Counted from the stretch's first letter, positions 1 to 7,171 are shown. The stretch is 12,154 nucleotides of DNA from Rhizobium sp. LCM 4573 (GCF_001854865.1 NZ_MDDW01000001.1:282118-294271); one strand, 5' to 3'. The notes: generated from the sequence alone by a model not told the origin. A program made the numbers and translations.

Positions 1-727
1 CCCGCCGACTCTTCAGATCATGCACGCCGAGCGCGCCCTGCGAATTGGCGGTGATCGTCTCGCGCACCGCCGCCTCCTCGTCCGGCTCCAGCGCCTTGTC
101 CATCAGCCCGCCGAGCGAATGGGAGATCACCTTGTAGCCCTGCCACAGGATGTTGAACGCGACGAGGATAGCCAGCAGCGGATCGAGGATCGCGTAACCG
201 GTGAAGACGGCGAGGATGAGGCCGACGAAGACGCCCGCCGAGGTCACGACGTCCGACATGATGTGGTGCCCGTCGGCCGTCAGCGCCGGCGATCGATGCG
301 CCTTGCCGGCCCGGATCAGCGTCGTCGCCCAGACCGCGTTGATGACGGCAGCTATGGCGTTGATCCCCAGGCCGAGCACCGGCGCATCCAGGAGCTTCGG
401 GGCGAAAAGCGCGCCCCAGGCCTCCTGGATGATCATCAGCGCCGCGACCACGATCAGCACGCCTTCGACCACGGCGGAAATGTATTCCGCCTTGTGGTGC
501 CCGAACTGATGGTCGTGATCGGCGGGCCGCTGCGCATAGCGGATGATGAAATAGGCAAGGAGGGCCGCAACTACGTTGACGAGGGATTCCATCCCGTCCG
601 AAAGCAGCGCGACCGAGCCGGTCACCCACCAGGCGAGCATCTTCAGGCCCATCACTCCGATCGAGACCGGAATGCCCCAGAAGGCCAGCCGTTCGACGAT
701 TTTCGTATCCCTTGCCACGGTTTTCAT
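1..727 (-). CDS. emfA: CDF-family Mn2+/Fe2+ exporter, EmfA/SmYiiP-like (3' part beyond window)
   Basis: Partial gene; 242 residues are visible and the rest lies left of base 1. Translation of the minus strand gives a cation diffusion facilitator: an inner-membrane antiporter that exports divalent metal in exchange for protons. Visible features are TM segments near residues 14-36, 40-63, 83-105, 115-138, 155-176 and 180-200, the conserved DHDHQFGHHKAE stretch (70-81), and an H155-x3-D159 metal-site pair in TM5. The TM2 half of the site reads SDGMESLVN, so E47 and N51 stand where E. coli YiiP has two Asp by ungapped alignment. The cytoplasmic C-terminal domain begins near residue 205. Neighbourhood (next to trpE(G) and a haem receptor) recalls S. 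meliloti SmYiiP and R. etli emfA, known Mn exporters. I chose ATG 727 because homology starts there; an in-frame ATG at 739 is possible and neither has a well-placed SD. The family is certain; the metal is inferred. Confidence 0.85.
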   Translation of the reverse strand, partial: MKTVARDTKIVERLAFWGIPVSIGVMGLKMLAWWVTGSVALLSDGMESLVNVVAALLAYFIIRYAQRPADHDHQFGHHKAEYISAVVEGVLIVVAALMIIQEAWGALFAPKLLDAPVLGLGINAIAAVINAVWATTLIRAGKAHRSPALTADGHHIMSDVVTSAGVFVGLILAVFTGYAILDPLLAILVAFNILWQGYKVISHSLGGLMDKALEPDEEAAVRETITANSQGALGVHDLKSRR

Positions 728-738
728 CCTTATGCGCA

Positions 739-753
739 TGCGAATGATTTGCA
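739..753. promoter_or_regulatory. Fur/Mur-like 15-bp imperfect palindrome at the CDF start
   Basis: TGCGAATGATTTGCA pairs at 6 of 7 symmetric positions. It lies just upstream of, and touching, the first possible CDF start codon. The layout resembles metalloregulator boxes of the Fur superfamily; in rhizobia the Mn-responsive member is Mur. Its place far downstream of the predicted promoter is unusual for an activator or repressor site, so the call is tentative. Confidence 0.25.
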
Positions 754-772
754 GGAGCCAGGCTCCAAAACG

Positions 773-815
773 CCGAAACCGCCGGAGCGAGATCATCTCG
801 CTCCGGCGGTTTCGG
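773..815 (-). terminator. 20-bp perfect hairpin between GNAT and CDF genes (terminator or 5'-leader hairpin)
   Basis: Arms 773-792 and 796-815 are perfect reverse complements (20 bp) around a 3-nt centre. On the minus strand the stem is followed by CGTTTTGG, a weak U tract, so it can end the trpE(G)-GNAT transcript. It also lies downstream of the predicted CDF promoter and would form the very start of the CDF mRNA. It therefore either attenuates that gene or caps and stabilises its transcript. The dyad is certain; its function is not. Confidence 0.6.
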
Positions 816-824
816 ATGGCCGTG

Positions 825-853
825 CATATGGATCAGGTAGGGCTATTTGTCAA
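825..853 (-). promoter_or_regulatory. Predicted promoter of the CDF exporter gene
   Basis: On the minus strand, TTGACA (853-848) is a perfect -35 hexamer. After 16 bp comes CCATAT (831-826), which resembles the rhizobial -10 CTATAT. The start would fall near 819, just before the large hairpin. It begins 12 bp after the GNAT stop codon, so the CDF gene need not depend on trp readthrough. Predicted from hexamers only. Confidence 0.5.
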
Positions 854-865
854 AGGGTCGGCGAT

Positions 866-1366
866 TTACCCGAAGATCACCGCCATCTGGATCGTGTCGA
901 TGAAACGGCCGTCGATCTTCACCGCGTCGCGGGCCAGGCCTTCGCGCACGAAGCCGACTTTTTCGTAGAGCGCGATCGCACGCGGATTGTCCGCATGCAC
1001 ATGGAGTTCGACGCGGTGCAGGCCAAGTTCGCGGGCGGCATCGAGGGCCGTCGTGATCAACCGCTTCCCCAGCCCCTTGTCGCGATAGCCGGGAATGATG
1101 CCCATGCCGAGCGAGCCGCGATGCGCATGGCTCGGCCTGCCCTCGCGGCGGATATCGCACCAGCCGACCACGTCGCCGTTCACGACCGCCACGAATTGCG
1201 GATGCCCGTTCTCGATCATGTCGAGAACGAAGGCGCGCGTTGATTCGAGCGGCGGCGCTTCCAGAAAGGTCAGGTATCTCCGCTCCCGCGAGACCATATC
1301 GAGAGCCCTGTGAAAGCTCTCGATATGTTCCTCGCGGATAGGCTCGATTGCGATGTTTTCGACCAT
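866..1366 (-). CDS. GNAT-family N-acetyltransferase
   Basis: 166-residue GCN5-related acetyltransferase, a single domain filling the protein. Motif A is clear: strand GMGIIPGY, then the acetyl-CoA pyrophosphate loop R95-D-K-G98-L-G100. Motif B follows as ELHVHADNPRAIALYEKVGF (120-139), where the Asn and Tyr are typical of the family. The acceptor substrate cannot be read from sequence; overall shape is like RimI/PhnO-type small-molecule or protein acetylases. The ATG at 1366 is preferred because GTGAGG precedes it; a GTG at 1369 is directly upstream and in frame. Only 4 bp separate it from the trpE(G) stop, so it is very probably co-transcribed and translationally coupled with trpE(G), and would share tryptophan attenuation. 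The GNAT family is sure, the role unknown. Confidence 0.9.
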   Translation of the reverse strand: MVENIAIEPIREEHIESFHRALDMVSRERRYLTFLEAPPLESTRAFVLDMIENGHPQFVAVVNGDVVGWCDIRREGRPSHAHRGSLGMGIIPGYRDKGLGKRLITTALDAARELGLHRVELHVHADNPRAIALYEKVGFVREGLARDAVKIDGRFIDTIQMAVIFG

Positions 1367-1370
1367 CACC

Positions 1371-3560
1371 TCACGCCGCCTTCGTCTCGCGCTTGCGCGC
1401 CAGATGCGCCACGACGTTCTCGATCATCCGCATGCCCGCGTCGCCGCCGAGCGTCATGATCGATTCCGGGTGGAACTGCACCGCCGCGACCGGCTCCTTG
1501 ACGTGTTCGATGCCCATGATCGTCCCGTCCTCGCTTTCGGCGGTGATCATGAAGTCAGGATCGAGCGTCTTCGGATCGGCGAAGATCGAGTGATAGCGCC
1601 CGACCGTCACTTCCTTTGCAAGACCGGAGAAGACGATGCCCGGCTCCAGCACGCGGATACGCGATGGCTTGCCGTGCATGGGAATGGCGAGATGCCTCAG
1701 CTCCCCCCCATAGGCCTCCGCCAGTGCCTGCAGGCCGAGGCAGACACCGAAGATCGGAAGGTGTCTTGCCCTTGCCTTTTTGATCGTCGCCTTGCAGTCG
1801 AAATCCTGCGGATTGCCGGGACCGGGCGAAAGCACGACGAGATCGGGATCGAAACGGTCGAACACTTCTTCCGGCACCGGCGTGCGCACGGTCGAGACCG
1901 TCGCTCCCGTCTGGCGGAAATAGTTGGCAAGCGTGTGGACGAAACTGTCCTCATGGTCGACGAGCAGGATCTTCACGCCCTGCCCGACACGGGCCACGTC
2001 CCGGCCGGCCTTGGCGGCATTGCCCGTGCGGGCGTCGCGAATGGCAGCAATCATGGCGGATGCCTTCAGTTCGGTTTCTGCTTCTTCCTCATGCGGATCG
2101 CTGTCGTTGAGCAGCGTCGCGCCTGCCCTGACCTCGGCGATGCCGTCCTTGACGCGAATGGTGCGCAGCGTCAGCCCCGTGTTCATGTCGCCGTTGAAGC
2201 CGACCATGCCGATCGCCCCGCCATACCAGGCGCGCGGGCTCTTCTCGTGGTTCTCGATGAAGCGCATCGCCCAGAGTTTCGGCGCACCCGTGACGGTCAC
2301 CGCCCAGGCATGCGACAGGAAGCCGTCGAAGGCATCCATATCTTCCCGAAGCCGTCCTTCGATATGGTCGACCGTGTGAATGAGGCGCGAATACATCTCG
2401 ATCTGCCGCCGGCCGATCACCTTTACCGATCCCGGCTCGCAGACGCGGCTCTTGTCGTTGCGGTCGACATCCGAGCACATGGTGAGTTCGGACTCGTCCT
2501 TCTTCGAGTTCAGGAGCTTCAGGATCTGCTCGCTGTCGGAAATCGCATCCTCACCGCGCTTGATCGTGCCGGAAATCGGGCAGGTCTCGATGCGCCGGCC
2601 CGACACGCGCACGAACATCTCCGGCGAGGCGCCGATCAGGTATTCCTGATGGCCGAGATTGATGAAGAAGGAATAGGGCGACGGGTTGATCGCCTTCAGC
2701 CGGTTGGAAATCTCGGAAGGCTTCGAGTCGCAGCGTTCCATGAACTTCTGGCCAGGCACCACCTCGAAGAGGTCGCCGCGTCGAAAACTTTCCTTCGCCC
2801 GTGTGACGAGCTCGGCATATTCGCCGGGCTTGTGGTCGCCCTTCGGCGGGATGATGTCGGTGCGCTTGAAGGGATCGGGCGCGATCTCGCCCGCCTTGCC
2901 GTCGGTCGTCGCGCCATCCTTGGAAAAGTCGTAGCGGTCGATCCAGGCCTTGGCCGCATGGTGATCGACGACGAGGATTTCGTCCGGCAGATAGAGTACC
3001 ATGTCGCGCTGGTCCTCAGGCCGTGCCATCGAAAGCTTGATCGCATCGAACTGGAAGGCGAGGTCGTAGCCGAAGGCGCCGAACAGACCGATCGCCGAAT
3101 CCGCGTCCGAATGGAAGAGATCAACCACGGCACGCAGCACGGAGAACACCGTCGGCATCTTGGAGCGCTCTTCCTCGGTGAACACGCGAGAAGGCTCGTT
3201 GACGGTCAGATCCAGGCGGCGCGCGGTTCGGTTTCCAAGAGTGATCTCCGCAACGGTCCGCAGCCTGTCGGCGACGAAGCCCAGCAGCACTTCGCCGCGT
3301 TCGTTATAGGCTTCTATCCAGACCTTGCGGCCATTGCAGGAAAACCCCAGCGGCGGATCGACGATCGCGGTATCCCAGCGGGTATAGCGGCCGGGATATT
3401 CGTAGTTCGAGGAGAAGACCGCACCGCGCCGCTCGTCGAGCCTATCGACATAGGAGGAGATGGCGGTGGCATAATCGGCCGCGCGCCGCTGCCGGCTGAC
3501 GGTAATCCCGCCCCGCGTCTCGTAGGTCTCCGAACCGTCATCCCGAATGATCGTTACCAT
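1371..3560 (-). CDS. trpE(G): Anthranilate synthase, fused TrpE-TrpG
   Basis: 729-residue fusion that converts chorismate and glutamine to anthranilate, pyruvate and glutamate, the first committed step of tryptophan synthesis in the cytoplasm. The TrpE part spans about 1-510, with the chorismate-binding core containing [28 protein letters not shown] and the [20 protein letters not shown] stretch. The glutamine amidotransferase part is 529-729: oxyanion-loop region SPGPGNP (about 578-584), nucleophile Cys607 in GVCLGLQ, and His697/Glu699 in VQFHPES complete the triad. Fusion and length match the rhizobial enzyme. Start ATG 3560 is preceded by GGAGAGG at 5 nt; an upstream in-frame start at 3593 would add 11 residues but has no support and lies beyond the SD. 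The gene follows a Trp-codon leader and attenuator, so expression should rise when charged tRNA-Trp falls. The GNAT gene follows 4 bp downstream. Confidence 0.97.
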   Translation of the reverse strand: MVTIIRDDGSETYETRGGITVSRQRRAADYATAISSYVDRLDERRGAVFSSNYEYPGRYTRWDTAIVDPPLGFSCNGRKVWIEAYNERGEVLLGFVADRLRTVAEITLGNRTARRLDLTVNEPSRVFTEEERSKMPTVFSVLRAVVDLFHSDADSAIGLFGAFGYDLAFQFDAIKLSMARPEDQRDMVLYLPDEILVVDHHAAKAWIDRYDFSKDGATTDGKAGEIAPDPFKRTDIIPPKGDHKPGEYAELVTRAKESFRRGDLFEVVPGQKFMERCDSKPSEISNRLKAINPSPYSFFINLGHQEYLIGASPEMFVRVSGRRIETCPISGTIKRGEDAISDSEQILKLLNSKKDESELTMCSDVDRNDKSRVCEPGSVKVIGRRQIEMYSRLIHTVDHIEGRLREDMDAFDGFLSHAWAVTVTGAPKLWAMRFIENHEKSPRAWYGGAIGMVGFNGDMNTGLTLRTIRVKDGIAEVRAGATLLNDSDPHEEEAETELKASAMIAAIRDARTGNAAKAGRDVARVGQGVKILLVDHEDSFVHTLANYFRQTGATVSTVRTPVPEEVFDRFDPDLVVLSPGPGNPQDFDCKATIKKARARHLPIFGVCLGLQALAEAYGGELRHLAIPMHGKPSRIRVLEPGIVFSGLAKEVTVGRYHSIFADPKTLDPDFMITAESEDGTIMGIEHVKEPVAAVQFHPESIMTLGGDAGMRMIENVVAHLARKRETKAA

Positions 3561-3614
3561 ATCTGCCTCTCCGATCCTGTTCGTTTGCCGCAATGCCCGG
3601 TCCCCTTGCGGCCA

Positions 3615-3647
3615 ACAAAAAAGCCGCCTCGGTTCTCGGGCGGCTTT
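3615..3647 (-). terminator. trp attenuator terminator hairpin
   Basis: On the minus strand, arms AAGCCGCC (3646-3639) and GGCGGCTT (3628-3621) enclose a 10-nt loop and are followed by a run of T on the RNA-like strand. It lies between trpL and the trpE(G) SD, and its 5' arm is shared with the antiterminator pairing. A standard intrinsic terminator. Confidence 0.85.
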
Positions 3648-3675
3648 GTGTCGTCTTGTCGATGGACATGACTGG

Positions 3676-3732
3676 TCAAGGCCGCGCGAAGCGTGCCCAC
3701 CACCAGTTGCCGATGTTCATCGAAATCGTCAT
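3676..3732 (-). CDS. trpL: trp operon leader peptide TrpL
   Basis: An 18-codon ORF reading [18 protein letters not shown], with three consecutive Trp codons (3697-3705) and a TGA at 3676-3678. It precedes the attenuator and trpE(G), exactly the arrangement of the rhizobial trpL-trpE(G) leader. Ribosome stalling on the Trp codons senses charged tRNA-Trp. An in-frame internal ATG at 3720 would give a 14-residue peptide, the length I recall for the S. meliloti peptide (which ends IWWWAR). No SD precedes the first ATG, and the predicted promoter places transcription start within a few bases of it, so translation is probably leaderless or nearly so. In S. meliloti this peptide and the leader RNA have additional trans functions; whether that holds here is inference. 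Confidence 0.9.
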   Translation of the reverse strand: MTISMNIGNWWWARFARP

Positions 3733-3741
3733 GGGCGGAAT

Positions 3742-3769
3742 TGTTAGCGTGGGTCTTTAAAACGCGCAA
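3742..3769 (-). promoter_or_regulatory. Predicted trpL-trpE(G) promoter
   Basis: On the minus strand, TTGCGC (3769-3764) and CTAACA (3747-3742) are separated by 16 bp. The predicted start falls at about 3732-3736, on or a few bases before the trpL ATG. This fits the leaderless start reported for the S. meliloti trp leader. The hexamers are imperfect, but position relative to trpL makes this the best candidate. Confidence 0.5.
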
Positions 3770-3850
3770 GCGAATTTCTTGCCACTCCGGATGCGACCAA
3801 ACCGGCTTTTGTGCGTTTGCCTCTCCCGGCAACAGCGAAAAGGAATGAGC

Positions 3851-4732
3851 ATGCGGCGATCCTGGTTGGCACTTGTGTTCGGCATCCCCCTTCTGATGAG
3901 TGCCAGCCTGCCCGCAAAGGGCCCCCTTCCAGCCGAAAAACCCGGCGCGCGAACCGAGGCGCCGGAGCCCGCCAGACCGACGGACACTCCGTCCGAACAA
4001 CCGGCCGCCGAGACCGTTCCAACGCCCGAGCCGAAACCGGAAGCACCCCCGAAGGAGGAGCCCGCCCCCAAGGAAGACTCCGGCACCGAGGCCAGCCCTC
4101 TTCCCGGCAAGGAGAAGGATGACAAGCAGCAGGCGGAAGCTCCAGCACCTCCGCCGCCGCCTCCCCTGGAAAAGGAAGACCCCGCGGAACTGAGGGCCTG
4201 CCTCGCGGAACTCACATCGCTTGGCACGAAGTTCAAGCCCTTGAATCGGATCGACGACGGCAATGGCTGCGGCATCGAACAGCCGGTCGAAATATCCGAG
4301 GCGCTGCCCGGCATTTCGCTGGGTGGAGCGGCCATGCGCTGCAAGACGGCGCTCGCCATGGCCCACTGGCTGAAGGATACCGTCCAGCCGTCCTTGAAGA
4401 TCGCCATGCCGGACCGCAGGATCACCGGCATCGTGCCGGGCTCGACCTATGACTGCCGGCTGCGCAACGGCGCCTCGACAGGCAAGATTTCCGAACACGC
4501 GCGCGGCAACGCCATCGATGTCGCCGCCTTCAAGCTCGACAACGGCGAGACGATGGAGATGAAACCGCGCGCGGAGGACTCTACTATGGAAGGCGCCTTC
4601 CAGCGCACCGCCACGGCGGGCGCCTGCCTGCACTTCACGACCGTGCTTTCTCCCGGCAGCGACGCGGCGCATCAGGATCACCTGCATCTCGACGTGCTGG
4701 AGCGGAAGGACGGGTACAGGTATTGCCGGTAG
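3851..4732 (+). CDS. Exported extensin-like protein with LAS-type metallopeptidase signature
   Basis: 293-residue protein. Residues 1-23 form a signal peptide (RR, hydrophobic core WLALVFGIPLLMSASL, then PAKG). Residues 24-110 are a low-complexity Pro/Glu/Ala/Lys linker, probably a cell-wall or periplasm spacer. The C-terminal domain (about 112-293) matches the extensin-like C-terminal family: SEHARGNAIDVAAF (214-227) and DHLHLDV (276-282), giving H216, D223 and the H277-x-H279 pair. This HxxxGxAxD plus HxH layout is that of LAS-type (VanX/MepA-like) zinc peptidases, so a peptidoglycan endopeptidase or carboxypeptidase role in the periplasm is plausible. Five Cys in the domain may form disulfides. 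Start 3851 has AAAAGGA ending 6 nt upstream; ATG 3845 is too close to it. Divergent from trpL, monocistronic, followed by REP repeats. The catalytic role is inferred. Confidence 0.88.
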   Translation: MRRSWLALVFGIPLLMSASLPAKGPLPAEKPGARTEAPEPARPTDTPSEQPAAETVPTPEPKPEAPPKEEPAPKEDSGTEASPLPGKEKDDKQQAEAPAPPPPPPLEKEDPAELRACLAELTSLGTKFKPLNRIDDGNGCGIEQPVEISEALPGISLGGAAMRCKTALAMAHWLKDTVQPSLKIAMPDRRITGIVPGSTYDCRLRNGASTGKISEHARGNAIDVAAFKLDNGETMEMKPRAEDSTMEGAFQRTATAGACLHFTTVLSPGSDAAHQDHLHLDVLERKDGYRYCR

Positions 4733-4740
4733 AGCATCGC

Positions 4741-4802
4741 ACCTCATCCGCGTGCCAGTACCTTCTCCCCGTTTTCACGGCGAGAAGGTAATATGCCGCA
4801 CC
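4741..4802 (+). repeat. REP-like palindromic repeat, copy A
   Basis: Same consensus as copy B: CCTCATCCG, then TGCC, then a CCTTCTC...GAGAAGG hairpin, then ATATGCCGCA. The hairpin here is degraded: outer arms 4761-4767/4782-4788 pair, an inner CCG/CGG pairs, and one mismatch separates them. Begins 9 bp after the extensin-like gene stop, so it may also act as a transcript end. Direct orientation relative to copy B and tail-to-tail with copy C. Confidence 0.8.
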
Positions 4803-4829
4803 GTTTCTACCCTCTCGAACCGTCAGACA

Positions 4830-4880
4830 TGGCATGTCCCCTCTCCCCGCGTGCGGGGAGAGGGTTAGGGTGAGGGGCAA
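4830..4880 (-). repeat. REP-like palindromic repeat, copy C (inverted)
   Basis: On the minus strand: TTGCCCCTCACCC (4880-4868), then a perfect 12-bp stem CCCTCTCCCCGC/GCGGGGAGAGGG (4864-4853 and 4850-4839) with a 2-nt centre, then GGACATGCC. Head facing the DUF559 gene. It supplies the TAA stop codon of that gene (4867-4865). With copy A it forms a tail-to-tail pair like a BIME. Confidence 0.85.
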
Positions 4881-5284
4881 GAGCCGCGAATACAGGCAGG
4901 ACTGAACCTCAGATCACGAGCCTCGACCGGCTCATTCAACCGCCCAGTCAGTATAGCGACGACGGTATCCAGCACCGGCGTCATCTCCATCAGCACATCG
5001 ACATTCCAGAACCGCACGACCGACCAACCTTCCGAATTCATGAACTGGTCGCGCCTGCGATCGTAGTGATTGTCGGCATGCTGACTGCCATCGACTTCGA
5101 TTACGAGCCGCATTTCTCGACATGCGAAATCCGCGAAATATGGACCGATCGGGAATTGCCGGATGAACTTGAATCCATTCAACCGTCGCCCGCGAAGCTC
5201 ACCTCAGAGTCTCGCCTCGGCGTCATTGTCCGACTGCCGCAAGGAACGAGCTCGCGTCGTCGTACTCGGCTTCGCTCCCCGCAT
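4865..5284 (-). pseudogene. DUF559 (PD-(D/E)XK/Vsr-like) nuclease gene with an internal TGA
   Basis: A 139-codon frame from ATG 5284 to TAA 4865 matches the DUF559 family (Vsr-like endonuclease fold): RLNGFKFIRQFPIGPYFADF (34-53), then CREMRLVIEVDGSQH (55-69), then EGWSVVRFWNVDVL near 85-98. Candidate catalytic-site residues are D52, E63, D65 and H69. Codon 27 (5206-5204) is TGA where the family has Trp in its RLW motif, so one TGG-to-TGA change breaks the gene. Downstream translation could restart only at a TTG (5182), losing the conserved N-terminal helix. The frame is bracketed by inverted REP copies: copy B provides GAGGGG three bases before the ATG region and copy C provides the stop. 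Homologous short proteins are common in proteobacteria, with unknown function; DNA-nicking activity is inferred from fold only. The family call is strong. Whether the TGA is real or a sequence error cannot be settled here. Confidence 0.82.
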
Positions 5285-5349
5285 TTGCCCCTCATCCGCC
5301 TGCCGGCACCTTCTCCCCGCTCGCGGGGAGAAGGAAATATGCCGCAACG
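5285..5349 (+). repeat. REP-like palindromic repeat, copy B
   Basis: Starts TTGCCCCTCATCC (5285-5297), then TGCCGGCA, then a perfect 12-bp stem CCTTCTCCCCGC/GCGGGGAGAAGG (5309-5320 and 5323-5334), then AAATATGCCGCA. The first 13 bases match the head of copy C at 12 positions, so B and C are inverted around the DUF559 gene. The strong hairpin lies 54 bp past the fhs stop and is the only terminator-like structure seen for fhs. Confidence 0.88.
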
Positions 5350-5402
5350 GCCTGCCTTCAAGCAACCTATTCAAGAAGATGAGGGCAGATTGGAGACACC
5401 CC

Positions 5403-7082
5403 TTAAAACAGCCCTTCCACATGCCCCTCGCCGTTCAGGAAAATCCGCTCCGCGGAAGGAACGCGCGGCAGGCCGGGCATGGTCATGATCTCGCCGGTGA
5501 TCGCGACCACGAAGCCTGCGCCAGCCGAAAGCCTGACCTCGCGCACCGGCACGATATGCCCCTCCGGCGCGCCGCGCAGGTTGGGATCGGTCGAAAACGA
5601 ATACTGCGTCTTGGCCATGCAGACAGGCAGGTGCCCGTATCCCTGCTCCTCCCACGTCTTCAACTGGTCGCGCACCGCCTTGTCGGCCGTCACCTCGCCC
5701 GCATGGTAGATCTTGGTAGCGATCGTCTCGATCTTCTCCATCAGCGAAAGATTGTCCGGATAGAGCGGCTGGAACTTCGCCTGGCCGCTTTCCGCAAGCT
5801 CCACCACCTTCCAGGCAAGCTCCTCGATGCCCGCCGAACCTTCGGCCCAGTGCCGGCAGAGGATCGTCTCCGCGCCGTGTCGCGCGACATAATCCATCAC
5901 CGCATCCACCTCCGCCTGCGTATCGGACGTGAAATGGTTGATCGCGACGACCACAGGGATGCCGAATTTGCGGACGTTGGCGATATGCCGGCCGAGATTG
6001 GATGAGCCGCGCTTCAGCGCCTCGACGTTCTCGGCACCGAGGTCCTCCTTCGCCACTCCGCCGTTCATCTTCAGCGCACGGACGGTCGCGACGATCACCG
6101 CCGCGTCCGGCTTGAGGCCGGCCTTGCGGCACTTGATGTCGAAGAATTTCTCCGCCCCGAGATCCGCCCCGAAGCCCGCCTCCGTCACCACGTATTCACC
6201 GAGTTTCAGCGCCGTCTTCGTGGCGATCACCGAATTGCAGCCATGTGCGATATTAGCGAAAGGGCCGCCATGCACGAAGGCGGGATTGTTCTCCAGCGTC
6301 TGCACGAGGTTCGGCTGCATGGCGTCCTTGAGCAGCACGGTCATAGCACCGTCCGCCTTCAGATCACGCGCGAAGACCGGACTGCGGTCCCGCCGGTAGC
6401 CGACGATGATGTCGCCGAGCCGCCGTTCGAGATCGCGAAGATCGGAGGCGAGACAGAGGATCGCCATGACCTCCGAGGCGACCGTGATGTCGAAGCCGCC
6501 CTCGCGCGGAAAGCCGTTGGCGACACCGCCGAGCGAGGCGACCACCTCGCGAAGCGCCCGGTCGTTCATGTCCATGACGCGGCGCCAGGGAATGCGGCGC
6601 ACGTCGATATCGAGCGCATTGCCCCAGTAGATATGATTGTCGATCATCGCCGCCAGCAGATTGTGGGCGGAAGTGATCGCATGGAAATCGCCGGTGAAGT
6701 GGAGGTTGATATCCTCCATCGGCACGACCTGTGCATAGCCGCCACCGGCCGCCCCGCCCTTCACCCCGAAACAGGGCCCGAGCGAAGGCTCGCGCACGCA
6801 GACGATCGCGCGCTTGCCGATCCGGTTGAGACCATCCACGAGCCCCACCGTCGTCGTGGTCTTTCCCTCGCCGGCCGGCGTCGGGTTGATGGCGGTGACG
6901 AGGATGAGCTTGCCGTCCGGCTTGTCGGAAAGCGAGGCGATGAACTCGGCCCGCACCTTCGCTTTGTCGTTCCCATATGGCGCGAGCTGGTCCGCCGGGA
7001 TGCCGAGCTTCGCGCCAATCTCCGCGACCGGCTTGACCTTCGCCGCCCGCGCGATCTCGATATCCGATTTGACCTCCGCCAT
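5403..7082 (-). CDS. fhs: Formate--tetrahydrofolate ligase
   Basis: 559-residue cytoplasmic enzyme making 10-formyl-THF from formate, THF and ATP, feeding purine and formyl-Met synthesis and one-carbon flux. The length is that of the family (about 556-560). Visible motifs: P-loop [11 protein letters not shown] (68-78), [23 protein letters not shown] (97-119), [16 protein letters not shown] (121-136), and the C-terminal [20 protein letters not shown] signature. Start ATG 7082 has GGAGGG six bases upstream; the frame stays open to 7223 but those extra 47 codons have no family likeness and cross the iron operator. Divergent from shmR, sharing a 250-bp intergenic region. Its transcript runs toward REP copy B. 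No folate or one-carbon partner gene is visible beside it. Composition is like the neighbouring core genes. Confidence 0.97.
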   Translation of the reverse strand: MAEVKSDIEIARAAKVKPVAEIGAKLGIPADQLAPYGNDKAKVRAEFIASLSDKPDGKLILVTAINPTPAGEGKTTTTVGLVDGLNRIGKRAIVCVREPSLGPCFGVKGGAAGGGYAQVVPMEDINLHFTGDFHAITSAHNLLAAMIDNHIYWGNALDIDVRRIPWRRVMDMNDRALREVVASLGGVANGFPREGGFDITVASEVMAILCLASDLRDLERRLGDIIVGYRRDRSPVFARDLKADGAMTVLLKDAMQPNLVQTLENNPAFVHGGPFANIAHGCNSVIATKTALKLGEYVVTEAGFGADLGAEKFFDIKCRKAGLKPDAAVIVATVRALKMNGGVAKEDLGAENVEALKRGSSNLGRHIANVRKFGIPVVVAINHFTSDTQAEVDAVMDYVARHGAETILCRHWAEGSAGIEELAWKVVELAESGQAKFQPLYPDNLSLMEKIETIATKIYHAGEVTADKAVRDQLKTWEEQGYGHLPVCMAKTQYSFSTDPNLRGAPEGHIVPVREVRLSAGAGFVVAITGEIMTMPGLPRVPSAERIFLNGEGHVEGLF

Positions 7083-7138
7083 GTTGCGCCCTCCGCTGAC
7101 TGCTTCTGAATATCGGAGGAGTTCCAGAGTGTGAATAG

Positions 7139-7171
7139 CTTCACTCCATTGAAGTGTTGCGCTTTCGCAAC
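7139..7171. promoter_or_regulatory. Two short dyads in the fhs-shmR intergenic region
   Basis: CTTCA/TGAAG (7139-7143 and 7150-7154) and GTTGCG-CTTT-CGCAAC (7156-7171, perfect 6-bp arms) lie side by side between the fhs start and the iron operator. On the fhs strand they would fall in its 5' leader or promoter. Function unknown; no clear fhs -10/-35 pair could be assigned. Confidence 0.3.

Larger units (their letters stand above)
3615..3732 (-). ncRNA. trp attenuator leader RNA (rnTrpL-like)
   Basis: The leader transcript from the trpL start to the intrinsic terminator is about 115 nt. Mutually exclusive pairings are visible. Within trpL, ACUGGU over the first Trp codon can pair with ACCAGU just after the stop (1:2). 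GCGGCCUUG at the end of trpL (3685-3677) can pair with CAAAGCCGC (3648-3640) at 8 of 9 positions (2:3 antiterminator). The same CAAAGCCGC forms the 5' arm of the terminator (3:4). When tryptophan is plentiful the RNA ends here and is released as a small RNA; in S. meliloti that sRNA (rnTrpL) acts in trans on trpDC mRNA. Confidence 0.8.

Noticed and set aside
18..827. Minus-strand frame of 269 codons overlapping the CDF gene
   Set aside because: Frame-shifted shadow of the CDF gene; its translation loses all membrane spans and crosses the hairpin.
20..1243. Plus-strand open frame of about 400 codons opposite the CDF and GNAT genes
   Set aside because: Antisense shadow: composition is Arg/His/Asp-rich, it spans two real genes and their intergenic hairpin, and no SD or domain is seen.
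1353..3671. Very long open frame (over 700 codons) antisense to trpE(G)
   Set aside because: It mirrors the GC-rich codon pattern of trpE(G); the translation is Arg/His/Asp-rich with no recognisable domain, while the other strand is a complete known enzyme.
3554..4747. Minus-strand 397-codon frame opposite the extensin-like gene
   Set aside because: Antisense shadow of that gene running through the trp leader; no domain.
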